Below are positions 45,431 through 57,971 of a stretch of 64,000 nucleotides of DNA, in pieces; the stretch's first letter is position 1, and every line of letters starts with the position of its first letter. Under the pieces are notes generated by a model. It saw nothing but the letters and a program-made list of their open reading frames with translations, made no database searches and was not told the DNA's origin. Made by a program: the position numbers and the translations under genes. The DNA lies in NCBI GenBank assembly GCA_026745465.1, contig JACYXH010000772.1, positions 8,420,116 to 8,484,115 on the forward strand, read 5' to 3'. The DNA comes from Lota lota (lineage: Eukaryota; Chordata; Actinopteri; Gadiformes; Lotidae).

Positions 45431-47860
45431 TCTCTTTTCTATTCATTTCCCACATGATTCATGAGAGACGGGTCTAATGGTAATGCTGAGGAGATGTACG
45501 TTTACGGCTTGAGCTACTTAAGCAGCTGTAAATCAAAGAGCGCCAGATCCACTTGAATGCTTGCTGAAGGGAATATGAATAGCGAATGCCGCTCTGCTTT
45601 TAAGATTCGACACAGATTTACCCAGTTATGAGAAGTGTTGTTACACAATGACATTATTATTCAGACGTTCTGGGTGACAGGAGAAATCAGGGGAGATGTA
45701 GTGAAACCCTGTGTTATGTTTTTAATACATTTTATTCAGGCACTTCTCACCAGATACTTCTTTAGAATGAAGCAGAAATGATTTTAGGGACGCCACTTTC
45801 ACCGTGGCACTGTAGTGGAGGAGCAGATAATGTTATCTTTCACGTGCAATATGGGTTGAACTGTTCAGGAGAAACAATTGCGAACATAGTTGTACTTTTA
45901 TCCCAGCGAATAGGTAGTTTTCATCCTTTTTTGGTCAATGTTACATCAACAGAGTGAATCATAAACCTTGTGTCTCGGTTTCAGAGAGACATTCAGTAAC
46001 TTGGTTAGATAAAATACTTAGTAACTACCTTGAAGTAGCAGTTAGCAAAACTTGTATTCTAACAATTAAAACACGTTCAAAGCTTTAAAAATGCCAAGGA
46101 ACAAACAATGAAAATAAATTGACATTTTTCTACATCAAGGCTAAAGCAGGACTCTGGGAAGTTGTAAAAGCCAAACAGAATGATGATAATGTAAAGGCTG
46201 TGAAGTCTGTTTCTAGTTGGCTCTCTGTGTCACGGCTCTGTATTGTCTAGTTATAACTTAAACCATAAATCGGATGAAGATTAAATAAAAAATCCCTCCC
46301 GGATTGTGTTCAAACATCAGCCGATATTTGTATAATGTTATTCTTGAGGGCTTGCGACATCAGTCTGTGAAGTATTTTATGTTGTGCTTGTAGTAAAACA
46401 GCCTACTGTTATGGTGAACCAAGAGGGACATGGGTTCATAGCCCTTACCCCTGTACTTCACTGTGGAAAAAACATTCATAGAAAACAACTGTCTAAACTT
46501 TTCAAATATGAGGAGGAGTTGTGCATTCAACTGAGAGAAGAGACACATTCTGCTGGTTAGTTATTGAATAACTTGAGCAATTAGCAGATCCCTCAGGAAC
46601 TTTAAAATCCAATGATCCTGTCCTGACATCAATTTAAACCAGAACAAAGTCACTTTCTCAAAGCAGCAATCACCTTTTCCCGATATGAGATTTTCTCCGG
46701 AGACCAAATTGATTTAGAAAGAGATTAATTTCTGTGTTGATTGCGCTCTGGGCATGGGCATTTTATTCTTTAGACACAAAGTCATTACAATAGTTATGAA
46801 CAAAAGTATTAGCTGCAATGGAAAAGTAAAAAATAAAAATTTGAACACTGATTTAGCGTCTGCTAAATGCCCTAAATGTAAATGTAATGTAAATGATGGC
46901 TGTGGTAAACATGTTTTTTTACATAGGTAGGTTCAACACATGAATCTACCTTAGCATTCAGCTCCTGGTGGGAATTACATTGAGTAGGGGTATGAAGTGG
47001 CACAAGAAGGCTAAAAGGCTTATCGTGAAGAGATTAAAGCCAGGTTACCCTGCAAGAAGGGGTTATCATTCAGCGTCTAGTTCCAAATGGTTCTCCAGGG
47101 AACCACGGCATGGAGGAGAGGGAGAACGCCCAAACATTTCATGGTCACGGTTCACGCTGTATGGTGAATTATTTGACGCAAGAAAAATATTGGTATTCCC
47201 ACCGATGTTTCATTTGTTCCAGCAAGGATGATCTTTCATCTTTTCTAGATATTTACAAGTCTGTAACAAAATCCCCAAATCATCAAACATGAATGAAGTG
47301 CATCGATAATCAATAAAGAAAAACACACAAGTTATTAATCACATAAGATAGAACCGGCTTACAGTACAAACAAGTATACAGTACAGTACAAGCTACAAAT
47401 ATACAAATATATAACTATATTCCAAGGTTATAGCAACCCTTTGACACAGCAATGTCGTTTCTTGTCCAAAAAACCATACATTAAGTATAAAAAATATAAA
47501 CAATGCTTTTTACACAATAGTGACTTCATGTATGAATTCCGCCCCCCCCACCACCAGCCCCCACCACCACGACTTGAATGTGCAAATGAACACTGATCAA
47601 TCTGACAAACTAGGTCCAAAGTAGGCTTTTGTGTCCATTTTCTGCCCAGTTCCTTCATATGGTTCATGGGTTTGTTTCCTTCCTTATGTCCCTCTGAAGC
47701 ATTTGGACCTAGTACATCCTGGTCCGTTTGTCCGCTTGAGGAAAACATATTAGTGAGTTGTCCTTTTAGAGTCAAAGACCTTAAATTGTTATCTAGTGTC
47801 TCTAGAACAGCGATTAATTCCTCTCCAGACCTGCCTTCAGCAGGGGGCTAGGCTGTGTGT

Positions 47861-50451
47861 TCAGATCCTGATCTCTGCCTCCTCGCTGTGCTCAAGGTGG
47901 TGCTCCGTGGTGCTGATCATGGACGCCGAGGGTCCTTGCGAGACACTGAAGGGTGTGACGGCGGGCGAGCGGGCCGCCAGCGGCGACAGGGACGGAGAGA
48001 AGCTGGGGGACATGGCAGCCGAGGAGTTGGAGCCGTCGCTGCTGAGGGGGGACCGCCGCAGGGATGCCAGGTGGGGGAAGGACCTCCCTACGGCGGGCTT
48101 GGGGGGAACAGTCTTGGCCCCCGGGTGGGCCACAGAGGTGATCAGTGGTGGGGGATCGATCCTGGGCTCGGCCTTTGCCTTGTGGTGGAACGGCCGGCGA
48201 GGGTTCGGGGGAGCCGTCTCGTCCTTGAGGCGAGCAATCTCCGTGAACACGTTGGCCAGGGGCTGGAACTGGGGACACCAGTTCAAGAGGTAGTCCCAGT
48301 TGTAGCTGCCCCTGAGCTCCTCATCACTGGCTACAATGGCCGTCAGGGAGCCGTCCACCGTGGGCTTCCCGTCCTCCGGGAAAGCGTAGTCTTTGGGGTG
48401 AGAGATGTTCAGCCCCCGGCCCACGCCCAGGTACCCGCCACCCTCGTCCCTGTAAACGGGCCCCTGTCCGGCCAGCAGGGTGCTGGTCAGGCTGCCCAGT
48501 TTCTTGGCCTTGAACCACTGGCTGGCGTCCATGGAGGGCTCACCGGACACGTCCGAGAGCTGGTCGGCGTCCTGCTGGATCCCGGAGTCGGGACCTCGGG
48601 CGGAGATGCGCTCCTGCATGGAAGAGGAGATGCTGGAGACGCGAGGGTACTCGTTGATCATGCGGATCTCGTCGTCGTCCGCCGCCTCCGCCGAACCCCG
48701 ACCACTGGAGTGGGAGGGGTCCAGGGAGCCGCCACGGGTGTAGGGACCTCCGCCGTTCCCACCCTGGTTGGGGCCGTAGCCAGGAAGCGCCTGGTGGTAG
48801 ATCATTTCATTGCCGGCCAGCTTGCTCTCCTCCAGCTTGTCGAGCACAGAGGCGGACGGCGGAGGGAGGCAGTACGGGTGATGCTCCTTCTTCCGTCGCC
48901 TCAGCTTTATGAAGAACAGTGCCATGGCGATTACGATCAGGATGACGATGATGCCCAGTGAGACAGCGATGACGCTGATCAGCAGCAAGTTCATGTTTGA
49001 GGGGAGGCCGAAGGACGTGTGGGTGACGTCGATGGTAACGTGTGTGGTGGCGACGCGAGACCTCTCCAGGGGGCCGTGGGCAACCACGTCCAGGGTCATC
49101 ATGCGTACCTCCCTCTTGGAGCGTCCCGAGTGTCGGCCATAGCTGTCTATCTTCAGGGAGATCACACCGGTCGTCTTGTTGACCTCAAAGTACGGTTGGG
49201 AGCTGTCGGCAAGGGAGTAGAGCACAACGCCATCCACGCCCTCGTCCTCGTCTCGGGCCTGCACCTGGCCGATGCTCTGCCCCTTCCTCGCTCCTTCAGG
49301 CACTTGGAAGGAGAACTCGGAGGAGGTGAAGGCCGGGTCGTATTCATCCTCTCCGGTCACGTACACCTGTACCGTCACCGTGGCCGAATAGTTGCCCGTG
49401 TCCATGGCCACTGCCACAAAATGGAAAGAGTTCACCTTTTCGTAGTCAAAGGTAGTGCATGTCCGCACCTCGCCTGAGGTCTGGTTAATGACGAAAGCTT
49501 GATCTTTAGAGTCGTCCAGCATGTAGTATCTCAGCTGGCCGAACACACCCCTGTCCTGGTCGATGGCGTGCAGCACGGTGACCAAGGCGTTCTGGGGCTG
49601 GTTCTCCAGGACACTGGCGCTCAAGAGCTTGAGGGGGAAGTAAGGCCGGTTGTCGTTGACGTCCTTCACCTCTACGGTGACGGGTGCCAGGGCGTAGTGA
49701 CCCTGACTGTCACTGGCTTGCACCACCACCACGTGCACCGACCGCCTCTCCCTGTCCAGGGTTTTCTGCAGCCTCAGCGCCCCTGTCCAACGGTCCACCT
49801 GGAACAAGCCAGTCTCGTCCCCAGAGCTTATGGAGTACTGGACCTCTCCGTTGGGTGCAGAGTCCGGGTCGGTGGCCGATAGGTGTAGGATCTCGGCCCC
49901 CGCGGCAGTCCCCTCACTCAGCACCACACTGTACTCAGCCCGGCTGAGGGTGGGCGGGTTGTCGTTGGCGTCCAGGACTCCGATGAGAACGGGCACGCTG
50001 GAGCTACGCTGGGGGACGCCGCGGTCGGACACCACCACGCTCAGGTTGTAGCTCGCCACCGCCTCGAAGTCTAGCCCCTCGGCCAGGATCAGGTTACCAA
50101 CTGTCTGGAAGCCCCGCCCCTCCAGGAAACGCACGCTGCTCTCGATCTGGAAGGCATTTCCGGTGTTGCCGCTGGCGATGGCAAAGTCGAACGCGCAGTT
50201 GTCCCGCGACAGGTCTGCGTCCACGGCTTCCAGGGTCAAGATGGTGGACCCCGGGAGGCCGTCTTCTGACACGCTGGCTCGGTACTCCGACTGGTGGAAG
50301 ACAGGGGCGTTGTCATTCATGTCCGACACCTGCACCTGGATGGTGGCAAACGAGGAGAGGGACGGCGTTCCCAGATCCCGAGCCTCGATCACCACCAGGA
50401 TGGAAGGGTTCTCCACGTCAAACTCTGCCTTCTGGCTGATGAACAGGGTGC
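47861..50451 (-). CDS. dchs1: dchs1 last exon: final cadherin repeats, membrane span, cytoplasmic tail
   Basis: 2591 nt starting TLFISQKAEFDVENPSILVV and ending HLEHSEEAEIRI, stop TGA at 47861-47863. Linkers are DMNDNAPVF, DANDNPPTL and DVNDNRPYF. The membrane span is at about 48907-48987, followed by the basic stop-transfer KLRRRKKEHH. The tail has RVSSISSSMQERISARGPDS, SQWFKAKKLGSLTSTLLAG and the dachsous NWDYLLNWCPQFQPL block. The long open frame on the plus strand (47855-48961) is an antisense shadow of GC-rich codons. Confidence 0.96.
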
Positions 50452-53400
50452 CTGGTAGGAGAGAGTTAAAAGCAGGCTTTTTAAAGAGGATAAATGTGAT
50501 CTTGAAGGCACTTCTCCAAGTCTAGAACAAACTATCCTAAATCTATCTTTAATGGATTTAATGAATCATTCATATATTAGATTAAGTTTGGTCTGCTATT
50601 AGGTAAATGACAGTAAATTGTGCCTTGGAATCATGCAATCTTTATTTTTTTAAGCTGTGAGGCGGTGGAAATTATGTGGTAGAAAAGTACAGTATTTGAA
50701 ATCTTTGCACAGGAGACACGGAAAGAGGACCTAAAGTACTCCTCCTATCATCTGACAGCAACTTTAGCCAAACATCTGACGCGAGCTGCATTTTATTAAC
50801 ATTAATGGACACTCTATGATTTTATATTTCACAATGTGTATGGAATAAAATCCAATACCACTTCCAAATGGCCTGCTGGAAGTGCCTGGGGCTTAACTAC
50901 TTGAGTATGAGTCCGGGGAAACTAAACCACTTTAAACGGTTTAAAAGTCTAGATATTCAGTCAGTGAGAAAGAGAGTTGTATAACGACAGTGTTCTGTTC
51001 CTACCATTTTTTGAGTCGATGTAGAAAATGTCCCTGGTTGATGACATCACTCGATAGGTGACCTTGCCGTTGTCTGCGGAGTCACGGTCGGTGGCCGTGA
51101 CCGTGACGACGGTGCTGCCGGCCGGGAGGTGTTCGGACACGGTCACCTTGACAAACATAACATCAACAACCATGTTGTTAGCGAACCCGACACATGTGAC
51201 CTCAACTGAACACATCACCATTATGACCTGATATCAGGACTAGTTCAGATCTCTACCCTTAAGAGAATGTAATTACGACTGCTAAGGACGTCTCTAACTA
51301 ATATGCACTACCCCTAAAGAATACCAAGTAAGCCATACGCTATTCTGATTAATATGGCTACACTGCACTCTGTCCAGCTGTTTCTTTAGAAACTAGGTTG
51401 TGCCGCTCTTGCAATAATGTTTAAACTATTTGGGGCCATTATTGTAGAATAACTATTTACAAATGCGAGTGGAGAGTTGTGTAACTGTGTCTCAATCTGT
51501 GTGTGCATAATCAGATTTGTAAATGTGTAAAATAATCTCCAAATGCGTACTGAGATTTGTGAATGTGTACAGGAATCTGAAAATGTGTACTCAGAATCTG
51601 TGTGTGCGTAATCAAATTTGTAACATAGATCTGTACATGTGTAGACAAATATGTAAATGCCTACATAGATATTAATGGCTGAAAAGTCTGGGTATTTTGC
51701 TCCAACGCTGGAAATACAGACAGGCCATCAGTTACAACTCAAGTGGGCCTCTCAATTGGCTGTCTTTTTACACATTACTTTTGTTACACTTCTGCCGTGG
51801 CAGATATCTGCAAATGCATGTGGCGATTTGCAAATGTATGTGGTGGTTTGTCTATGTGCCTTTTAAGCTATACAGTCATACCACCAGTAGACGGTAGCAC
51901 TCACACTTGTAAATAGTTCTGCTACTATTATGGCCCCCTATTGCTACTCCCATTGTGTTTGTATTCTTTGATTGTTCTCAGCCTCACTTGTAAGTCGCTT
52001 TGGATAAAAGCGTCTCTCAGCTAAATGTTAATAATTCAATGGGTCATGAAATCTTAAATTCCCTTTGCCTGCATTGTGCAAAAGATGCACTAAATCAACA
52101 ATAACAATAGACCAATACACATCAATGGTTTTTACCTGGTACAGGTCCTGAGTGAACAAGGGTGCGTTGTCGTTGACATCTTCCACCAGCACAGTGAGGT
52201 TGGCCTCGCTCTGGTGCCTGGAGTCAGAGGTGCGGACCGTCAGGGTGTACCAGCTCCGCTCCTCATAGTCCAGGGGGCCCGTGAGCGACACGCCCCCACC
52301 GTACCGGTGGATCCCGAAGGCGCCCTGGCAGTCGGCAGCCAGAAGCAGCGTGTAGGACAGGGCCGGGCCTGAATCCACGTCGTTCCCCGTAACCTGGGTG
52401 ATCACTGTGCCAACCAGGGTATCTGTGAACAGTGGGTGAGGAAGAGGCAGGTAAGTGGCCGGAAAAAAATAATCAAATTTTTTGGTTTCTCGGTTGAAAC
52501 TTAAAGGTACATATTCAAATTAGTTTTGTTTAAAATGTGCTCTAGAACACATTCTGTCACGTAGACACTAACTTTAAGGCGATAGACTCTGAGACTCTGC
52601 TCAGACTCTGCAGCAGCATGGAGACAGTAGGGAGAGGGAGGGGTGAGGAGTGTTTTTTTTCTTTTTTTTGACTGGAGCAAGCAATATCCAAATAGTGCAC
52701 ATTACACCTTTATCAACAGTCCTTTTTCCTCGACAGGGCCACACAGTGGTTTTTCCAAAACAGATTTATTTTTTGTTTCCTTCGGTCAAATTAAATAAGT
52801 GTTTACATAAATGGGAGACTTGTTTGTTGTTCTGGGGTCCAGAAGATAAAGACCCAGACTAGACCTCCAGAGCAAAGACCTCCAAAGGTTCTGGTGCTGT
52901 GGTGTTGTATGACCTACCCTCGGGCACGCGCACCTCCCTGGGTAGCGGTATGGTGGGACTGTTGTCGTTGAGGTCGATGATGATGACCGTGAGGGTGGCG
53001 GAGCCGGCCAGCCGCGGGGATCCCCTGTCTGTCGCCATGACGACCAGCCTGGAGCCACACACGTCGTCAGTGTTAGTGTCTGTACAGCCTTTGTTTTGTT
53101 TTAGTTGTATCACCTCGCATGAAACATCTTTGATCATATTTCACCCTCCCACTCAGATCAACCTATTTTCTTTTTTCTTTCATATCAGACATCATCTAAA
53201 CTGATATATGCTTTCCCAGCACAAACAGCAAAATCCTTCCCTTTTACACTGAAACAGGAGTGTGACAGGAGTGTATGGCTGGACAGAATGTGAGCCAGAC
53301 ACTCCTGTATTCACTCAGCACCCGACCACAGACAGACACAAACCACAGGAGTCTCACTTTGTGTGCGTCCAGATCTCTCGATCCATTATGGCTGCCGTAG

Positions 53401-56400
53401 AGATGCTTCCGGTCACCGGGTCGATCTTAAACAAGCTGCTCATGGAGGACGAGCGGAGGGAGTAGCTCACCTGGCCGTTCTGACCCTGGTCCAGGTCGTT
53501 CGCCAACACCTGAGGAAGTTACCGCTTCGCGTTAGAAACAACATTGAAGGGAAGAAAACTGAACACGAACCAGAGACAGAACGATAACGGAGAGAGGGCC
53601 TTTTAAACGGGACTAAATCAACTCTGGCATGACTGAAACTGCACACATTCAGATGGAGGAGGAAAAGAGTAAACATGGAGCTAGTCCAAGAGTCGCTGAG
53701 GCTATCCAGATTTCTGGAGTTTTCTTCCACAATTTCACACTTCTGACAGCGGCCAACCGTAATACAGGCTACTTCTATTCAATTCGGTCATTTAGCAGAC
53801 GCCTTTATCCAATTCCAATTTCAGTGTGCTCAGAGTTTTCTGTGCGTACGGTGTGTGGTTGGCTGGGTCTCACAGACACACTGAATTTGTCCTTGCAGGA
53901 GACTGCGTTGCAACTTCACCTGGATGATGGGGAAGTCGTAGCCCTGCGCCTCGCGGATGTAGGCCACATAGTTCGGGAGCTGGAAGCGTGGCAGGTTGTC
54001 GTTCACGTCCTGTAGGATCAGGTTGACGGCCATGTAGGAGCTGGACGATGCCGTCTCGGCCTTCACCACCAGGCGGAGTCTCGGGGTCTCCTCAAAGTCC
54101 AGAACCTCAGAGTTCTGGACCCAGATTTCGCCTGACGGAAAACATTTATATTTAGACATTTAGCCGGCTGTTTTGATACAAAGAGATGTAAGTTCAGAAC
54201 ACCCTAACCACTAAACCATCCTGAAATACTATTATTATGTTTTTGGCTGACACACGGTAAGCTATAGTGAATACAGAGACAGGTCATTAAGGAGCAGGTA
54301 GTGATTAGACAGTGAATACAGAGACAGGTTATTAATATGCAGGTAGGGGTTAGAAAGTGAATGCAGACACAGGTCATTAAGGAGCAGGTAGGGGTAAGAC
54401 AGTGACTACAGCGACAGGTCGTTAAGGAGCAGATAGAGGTTAGACAGCACAGAGACAAAGGCGCAGGTAGGGATTAGATTGTGTTTTGATGGGAAGGTAT
54501 TTCTGCTTACCAGAGGTGGGGTTGATGCCAAAAGAGTGCATCTTGTTCCCGCTGAAGAGGCTGTAGGTAATCCCTAAACGCGAGCCGTCTGGGTACTGCG
54601 CCTGTGTTTGTATTATAGCTGTACCTAAAGTAGTTAGACATACAAACACAGACATTCAATTTCAACGTTTATACTCACTAACACATCTTTAGCCAATATC
54701 CCCCCCTCATTACACAAAAACATGTGTATTGTATAGTACTACTATAACGGTTTGCACAACCACACACAACCACAAAGATAAATAAAGAAACTTAGTAACC
54801 TTGTGTTTCCGTATTTCCTATGGCCACTCTATCCGGTTGTCGTTCTTTAAACTAGGCTGTGCGGTGCTATCAATTTGTTTCTAGCTACTTCAATCATGAC
54901 TGCATGCTTTGATTGTTCTCAGCCTCACTTGTACATCGCTTTGGATAAAAGCCTCTGCTAAATGACCAGACATATAGGTATTGTGAAGTCACATGACCAC
55001 GAACCTTTGGCGGCATTCTCCTGCACGCTGACGTCCCGTGCGTTGCGCGGGAAGCGGATGCCCCGGTAGCTCTGCTCACGGACGTAGACGATGACCACCC
55101 CCAGGGAGGACTGGGACGGGGAGCCCTGATCCATGGCCTCCACGATGAGGGTCCGCTGGCTCTGGGTGAGGCTCTGCAGCCTCTCTGTGGCCTGGATGTC
55201 CCCCGTCAGAGAGTTGATGCTGAAGCCGCGCACGGGGCTGGCGAAGCGGTAGAACACCGAGCCGTTGGCCCCGAAGTCCTTGTCCTCTGCCCGCATGGTG
55301 GCCAGCACGCGGTGGCTCGTCACGGCCGTGTCCGAGATGTTGATGACCAGTGGGTCCTGGACGAAGAAGGGGGCGTTGTCGTTGACGTCCTGGATGTAGA
55401 CGGTGACATGGGCGCTGGCGTTGAGCGGGTTGGACGGCGAGGAGTCGGCAGCGTACACGTCGAAGCCGTACGAGCCGGTCTTCTCGCGGTCGAGTGGTGC
55501 CGCAGTGATGATGCGTCCGGTGTTCTGGTCGATGATGAACATGCCCTGGGAGCCTCCGCTCAGGAAGTACACCACCTGGCCGTTGACACCCAGGTCCAGG
55601 TCGCTGGCCTTCACCTCCATCACGAATGAGCCAATCTGGACGTCTTCGGAGACGTCGGCAGTGTAGCTGGTGCTCTGGAAGCGCGGGGCGTGGTCGTTGA
55701 CGTCCAGCACGCTCACCTCCACAGTGACGGTGCCGCTGAGGGCGGGGCGTCCCTGGTCCTGGGCCACCACGGTCAGGCTGTACCGGGCCTTCCTCTCCCG
55801 GTCCAGGGGCCTGGAGGTGGACAGCATCCCTGATCGCCTGTCCAAACGGAAGTCTGACGATGTGTCGCCCGCTGCAAAAGGGGTGGGACAGAAATCATCC
55901 ATTAGTCAATAGATTCATTGAAAATCTTTCATGGCTGTTTTGATAACGCAAGTAAGCTTGTTCATATGACAACAAACTAAGCTCACTGTAGTGGTATTAT
56001 AGTGGGGATGATAAGCTAAACGTATTCTGCACCTGTAGGTTATAACCTCACCAGTTATTTTGTAGTTTATCTACTCCTCTCCCTCACCTGTCATTTTGCA
56101 GTTGATCTCCCCTCCCTCTCCTGTTATTTTGTCGTTTATCACCTTCCTATCCCTCACCTGTTATTTTGAAGATTATCTTCCCTCTCTCACCTGTTAGTTT
56201 GTAGTTTATCTCCCCTCTCTCCCCTGTGTCTTGGTCTGTGGCCCGCAGTGTGAAGAGATACGACGACTCAGCATTTTCCGGAACCTCGATGCTGTAGTAC
56301 AGCCGTCCAAACACTGGAGCGTTGTCGTTTTCGTCGGTCACTCGGATCTTGACTGTCGCCTTGGCAACGTTGGGCGGAAGGCCTCCGTCTTTGGCGTACA

Positions 56401-57923
56401 CTGTAAGACGAAAACAACAGCAGACAACAAGCTTAATATCTTCGTCACTGATGTAGCACAGCAAGTTAGGGTTTACTATTTAGTCATTTAGCAGCTTTTA
56501 TCCAAAGCAGCTTACAGGGGTTTAAACTTTGTACCTTTTGGCTTGGACTCAAACACCCTGAGCCCCCTAAGATGTTTTATGAAGCAGTGAGGTGAAAGAG
56601 GTCGTACCTGTTAGTGTGTAGTACTCCTGGATCTCTCTGTCCAGGACCTTGGCTGTCGTTATGATGCCGGTTGCCGGGTCAACGTTGAAGCCCTCTCCCG
56701 AAATCCCGCCATAGGTCACATGACCATTGGTCCCTGTGATGACGATTGCAGAGTTAGGATTCATTAGAGAGGGTGGGATTGATAGCTATTTAAACTGTGA
56801 AAGCATAAGCATTTAAATAACTGTTTATTTTTAACATTGGGCATACCAGAAATGAACATACCTTAGAAATATTTGCGGAAATAAACAATTAACATTTCTT
56901 GCGTTCTAATGATCGAACTGAGCCTCGGGTTATAAAATAACTTACCCACTAGGGCTATGAATGCGTAGTGTGCGTGTGTGAATCGAGTATTTACATTTTC
57001 TTCCCTCTAAATAGTTACTTGTTTTTATTTGTTGGTCGTTTTGTTGTGTGTGTGGTTCTGCCGTGTCAGCAGTCGCTGGGCTCCATCAGGTGTCTGGCTT
57101 CCATCTTGCGTGCTAACACAGAGCTCCACTTGGCAAGCTCACCTGTTTGTTTGGCTAATTATGCTTGGAGAGAGACTTTATACGTGCCCTGACTAAGGCC
57201 AGGAGAATGTTCCCCCCACCCCCCTCTCCACCACCACCACCACCACCACCACCACCACCGATTCCTCTGTACTGTTAAATTAAAACTGTTAACACGGCCC
57301 ATGTGTACAGGCCTTCAGCACATGTGACGTAGGTGGTATAGACAGACCGCTACAGGCTTCGGCTCTCTTGGGTGGTAGGAGAGGAGGGGATGGGGGGGGG
57401 GGGGGGGGGGGGGGGGGGTGACTCAGTCTCGAGTCAGACTTTGAAGATCAATAAAGTTTGGTCAATAAAGTTGCAGAGACCAGCAGATATGGACCACCAC
57501 ATTGCTTATATACTCCTCATCTGCTGTTTGCAACTTCAGAAACCGTACAAACCAAAAAATAAATCCACAATACTTTTTCTCGTCATTTAAAAATAGATAC
57601 ACATCTTGGACATATTTACAACTAAACATGTTATTCCAGAATGGATTATCCCATTCTGCTAGCATTCTGCAAGACCGAATCTGAATCTCTAATTTGGGAT
57701 TTAGTGCATTTCTATCACAATCCGTTTTTTCTATTACTGGTACAATGAATGACAATACTTTCTATGGGGTTGTAAAATAGCAACTGCATGTAGAAGCTGA
57801 GTTGAGTTACCAGAAATGGCGTAATCTTCACGCCTATACCCTTAGCCTACTGTTAGCCCCTACTACCCTCCTCTCATCTCTTCTTTCATCTCCTTTTCTC
57901 TCCTCCTCTCATGTCCCCTCATC

Positions 57924-57971
<48 letters not shown>

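Noticed and set aside
47855..48961. 368-residue open frame on the plus strand
   Set aside because: It is antisense to the dchs1 last exon, whose minus frame has unmistakable cadherin, membrane and dachsous-tail motifs. GC-rich codons keep the opposite strand open.
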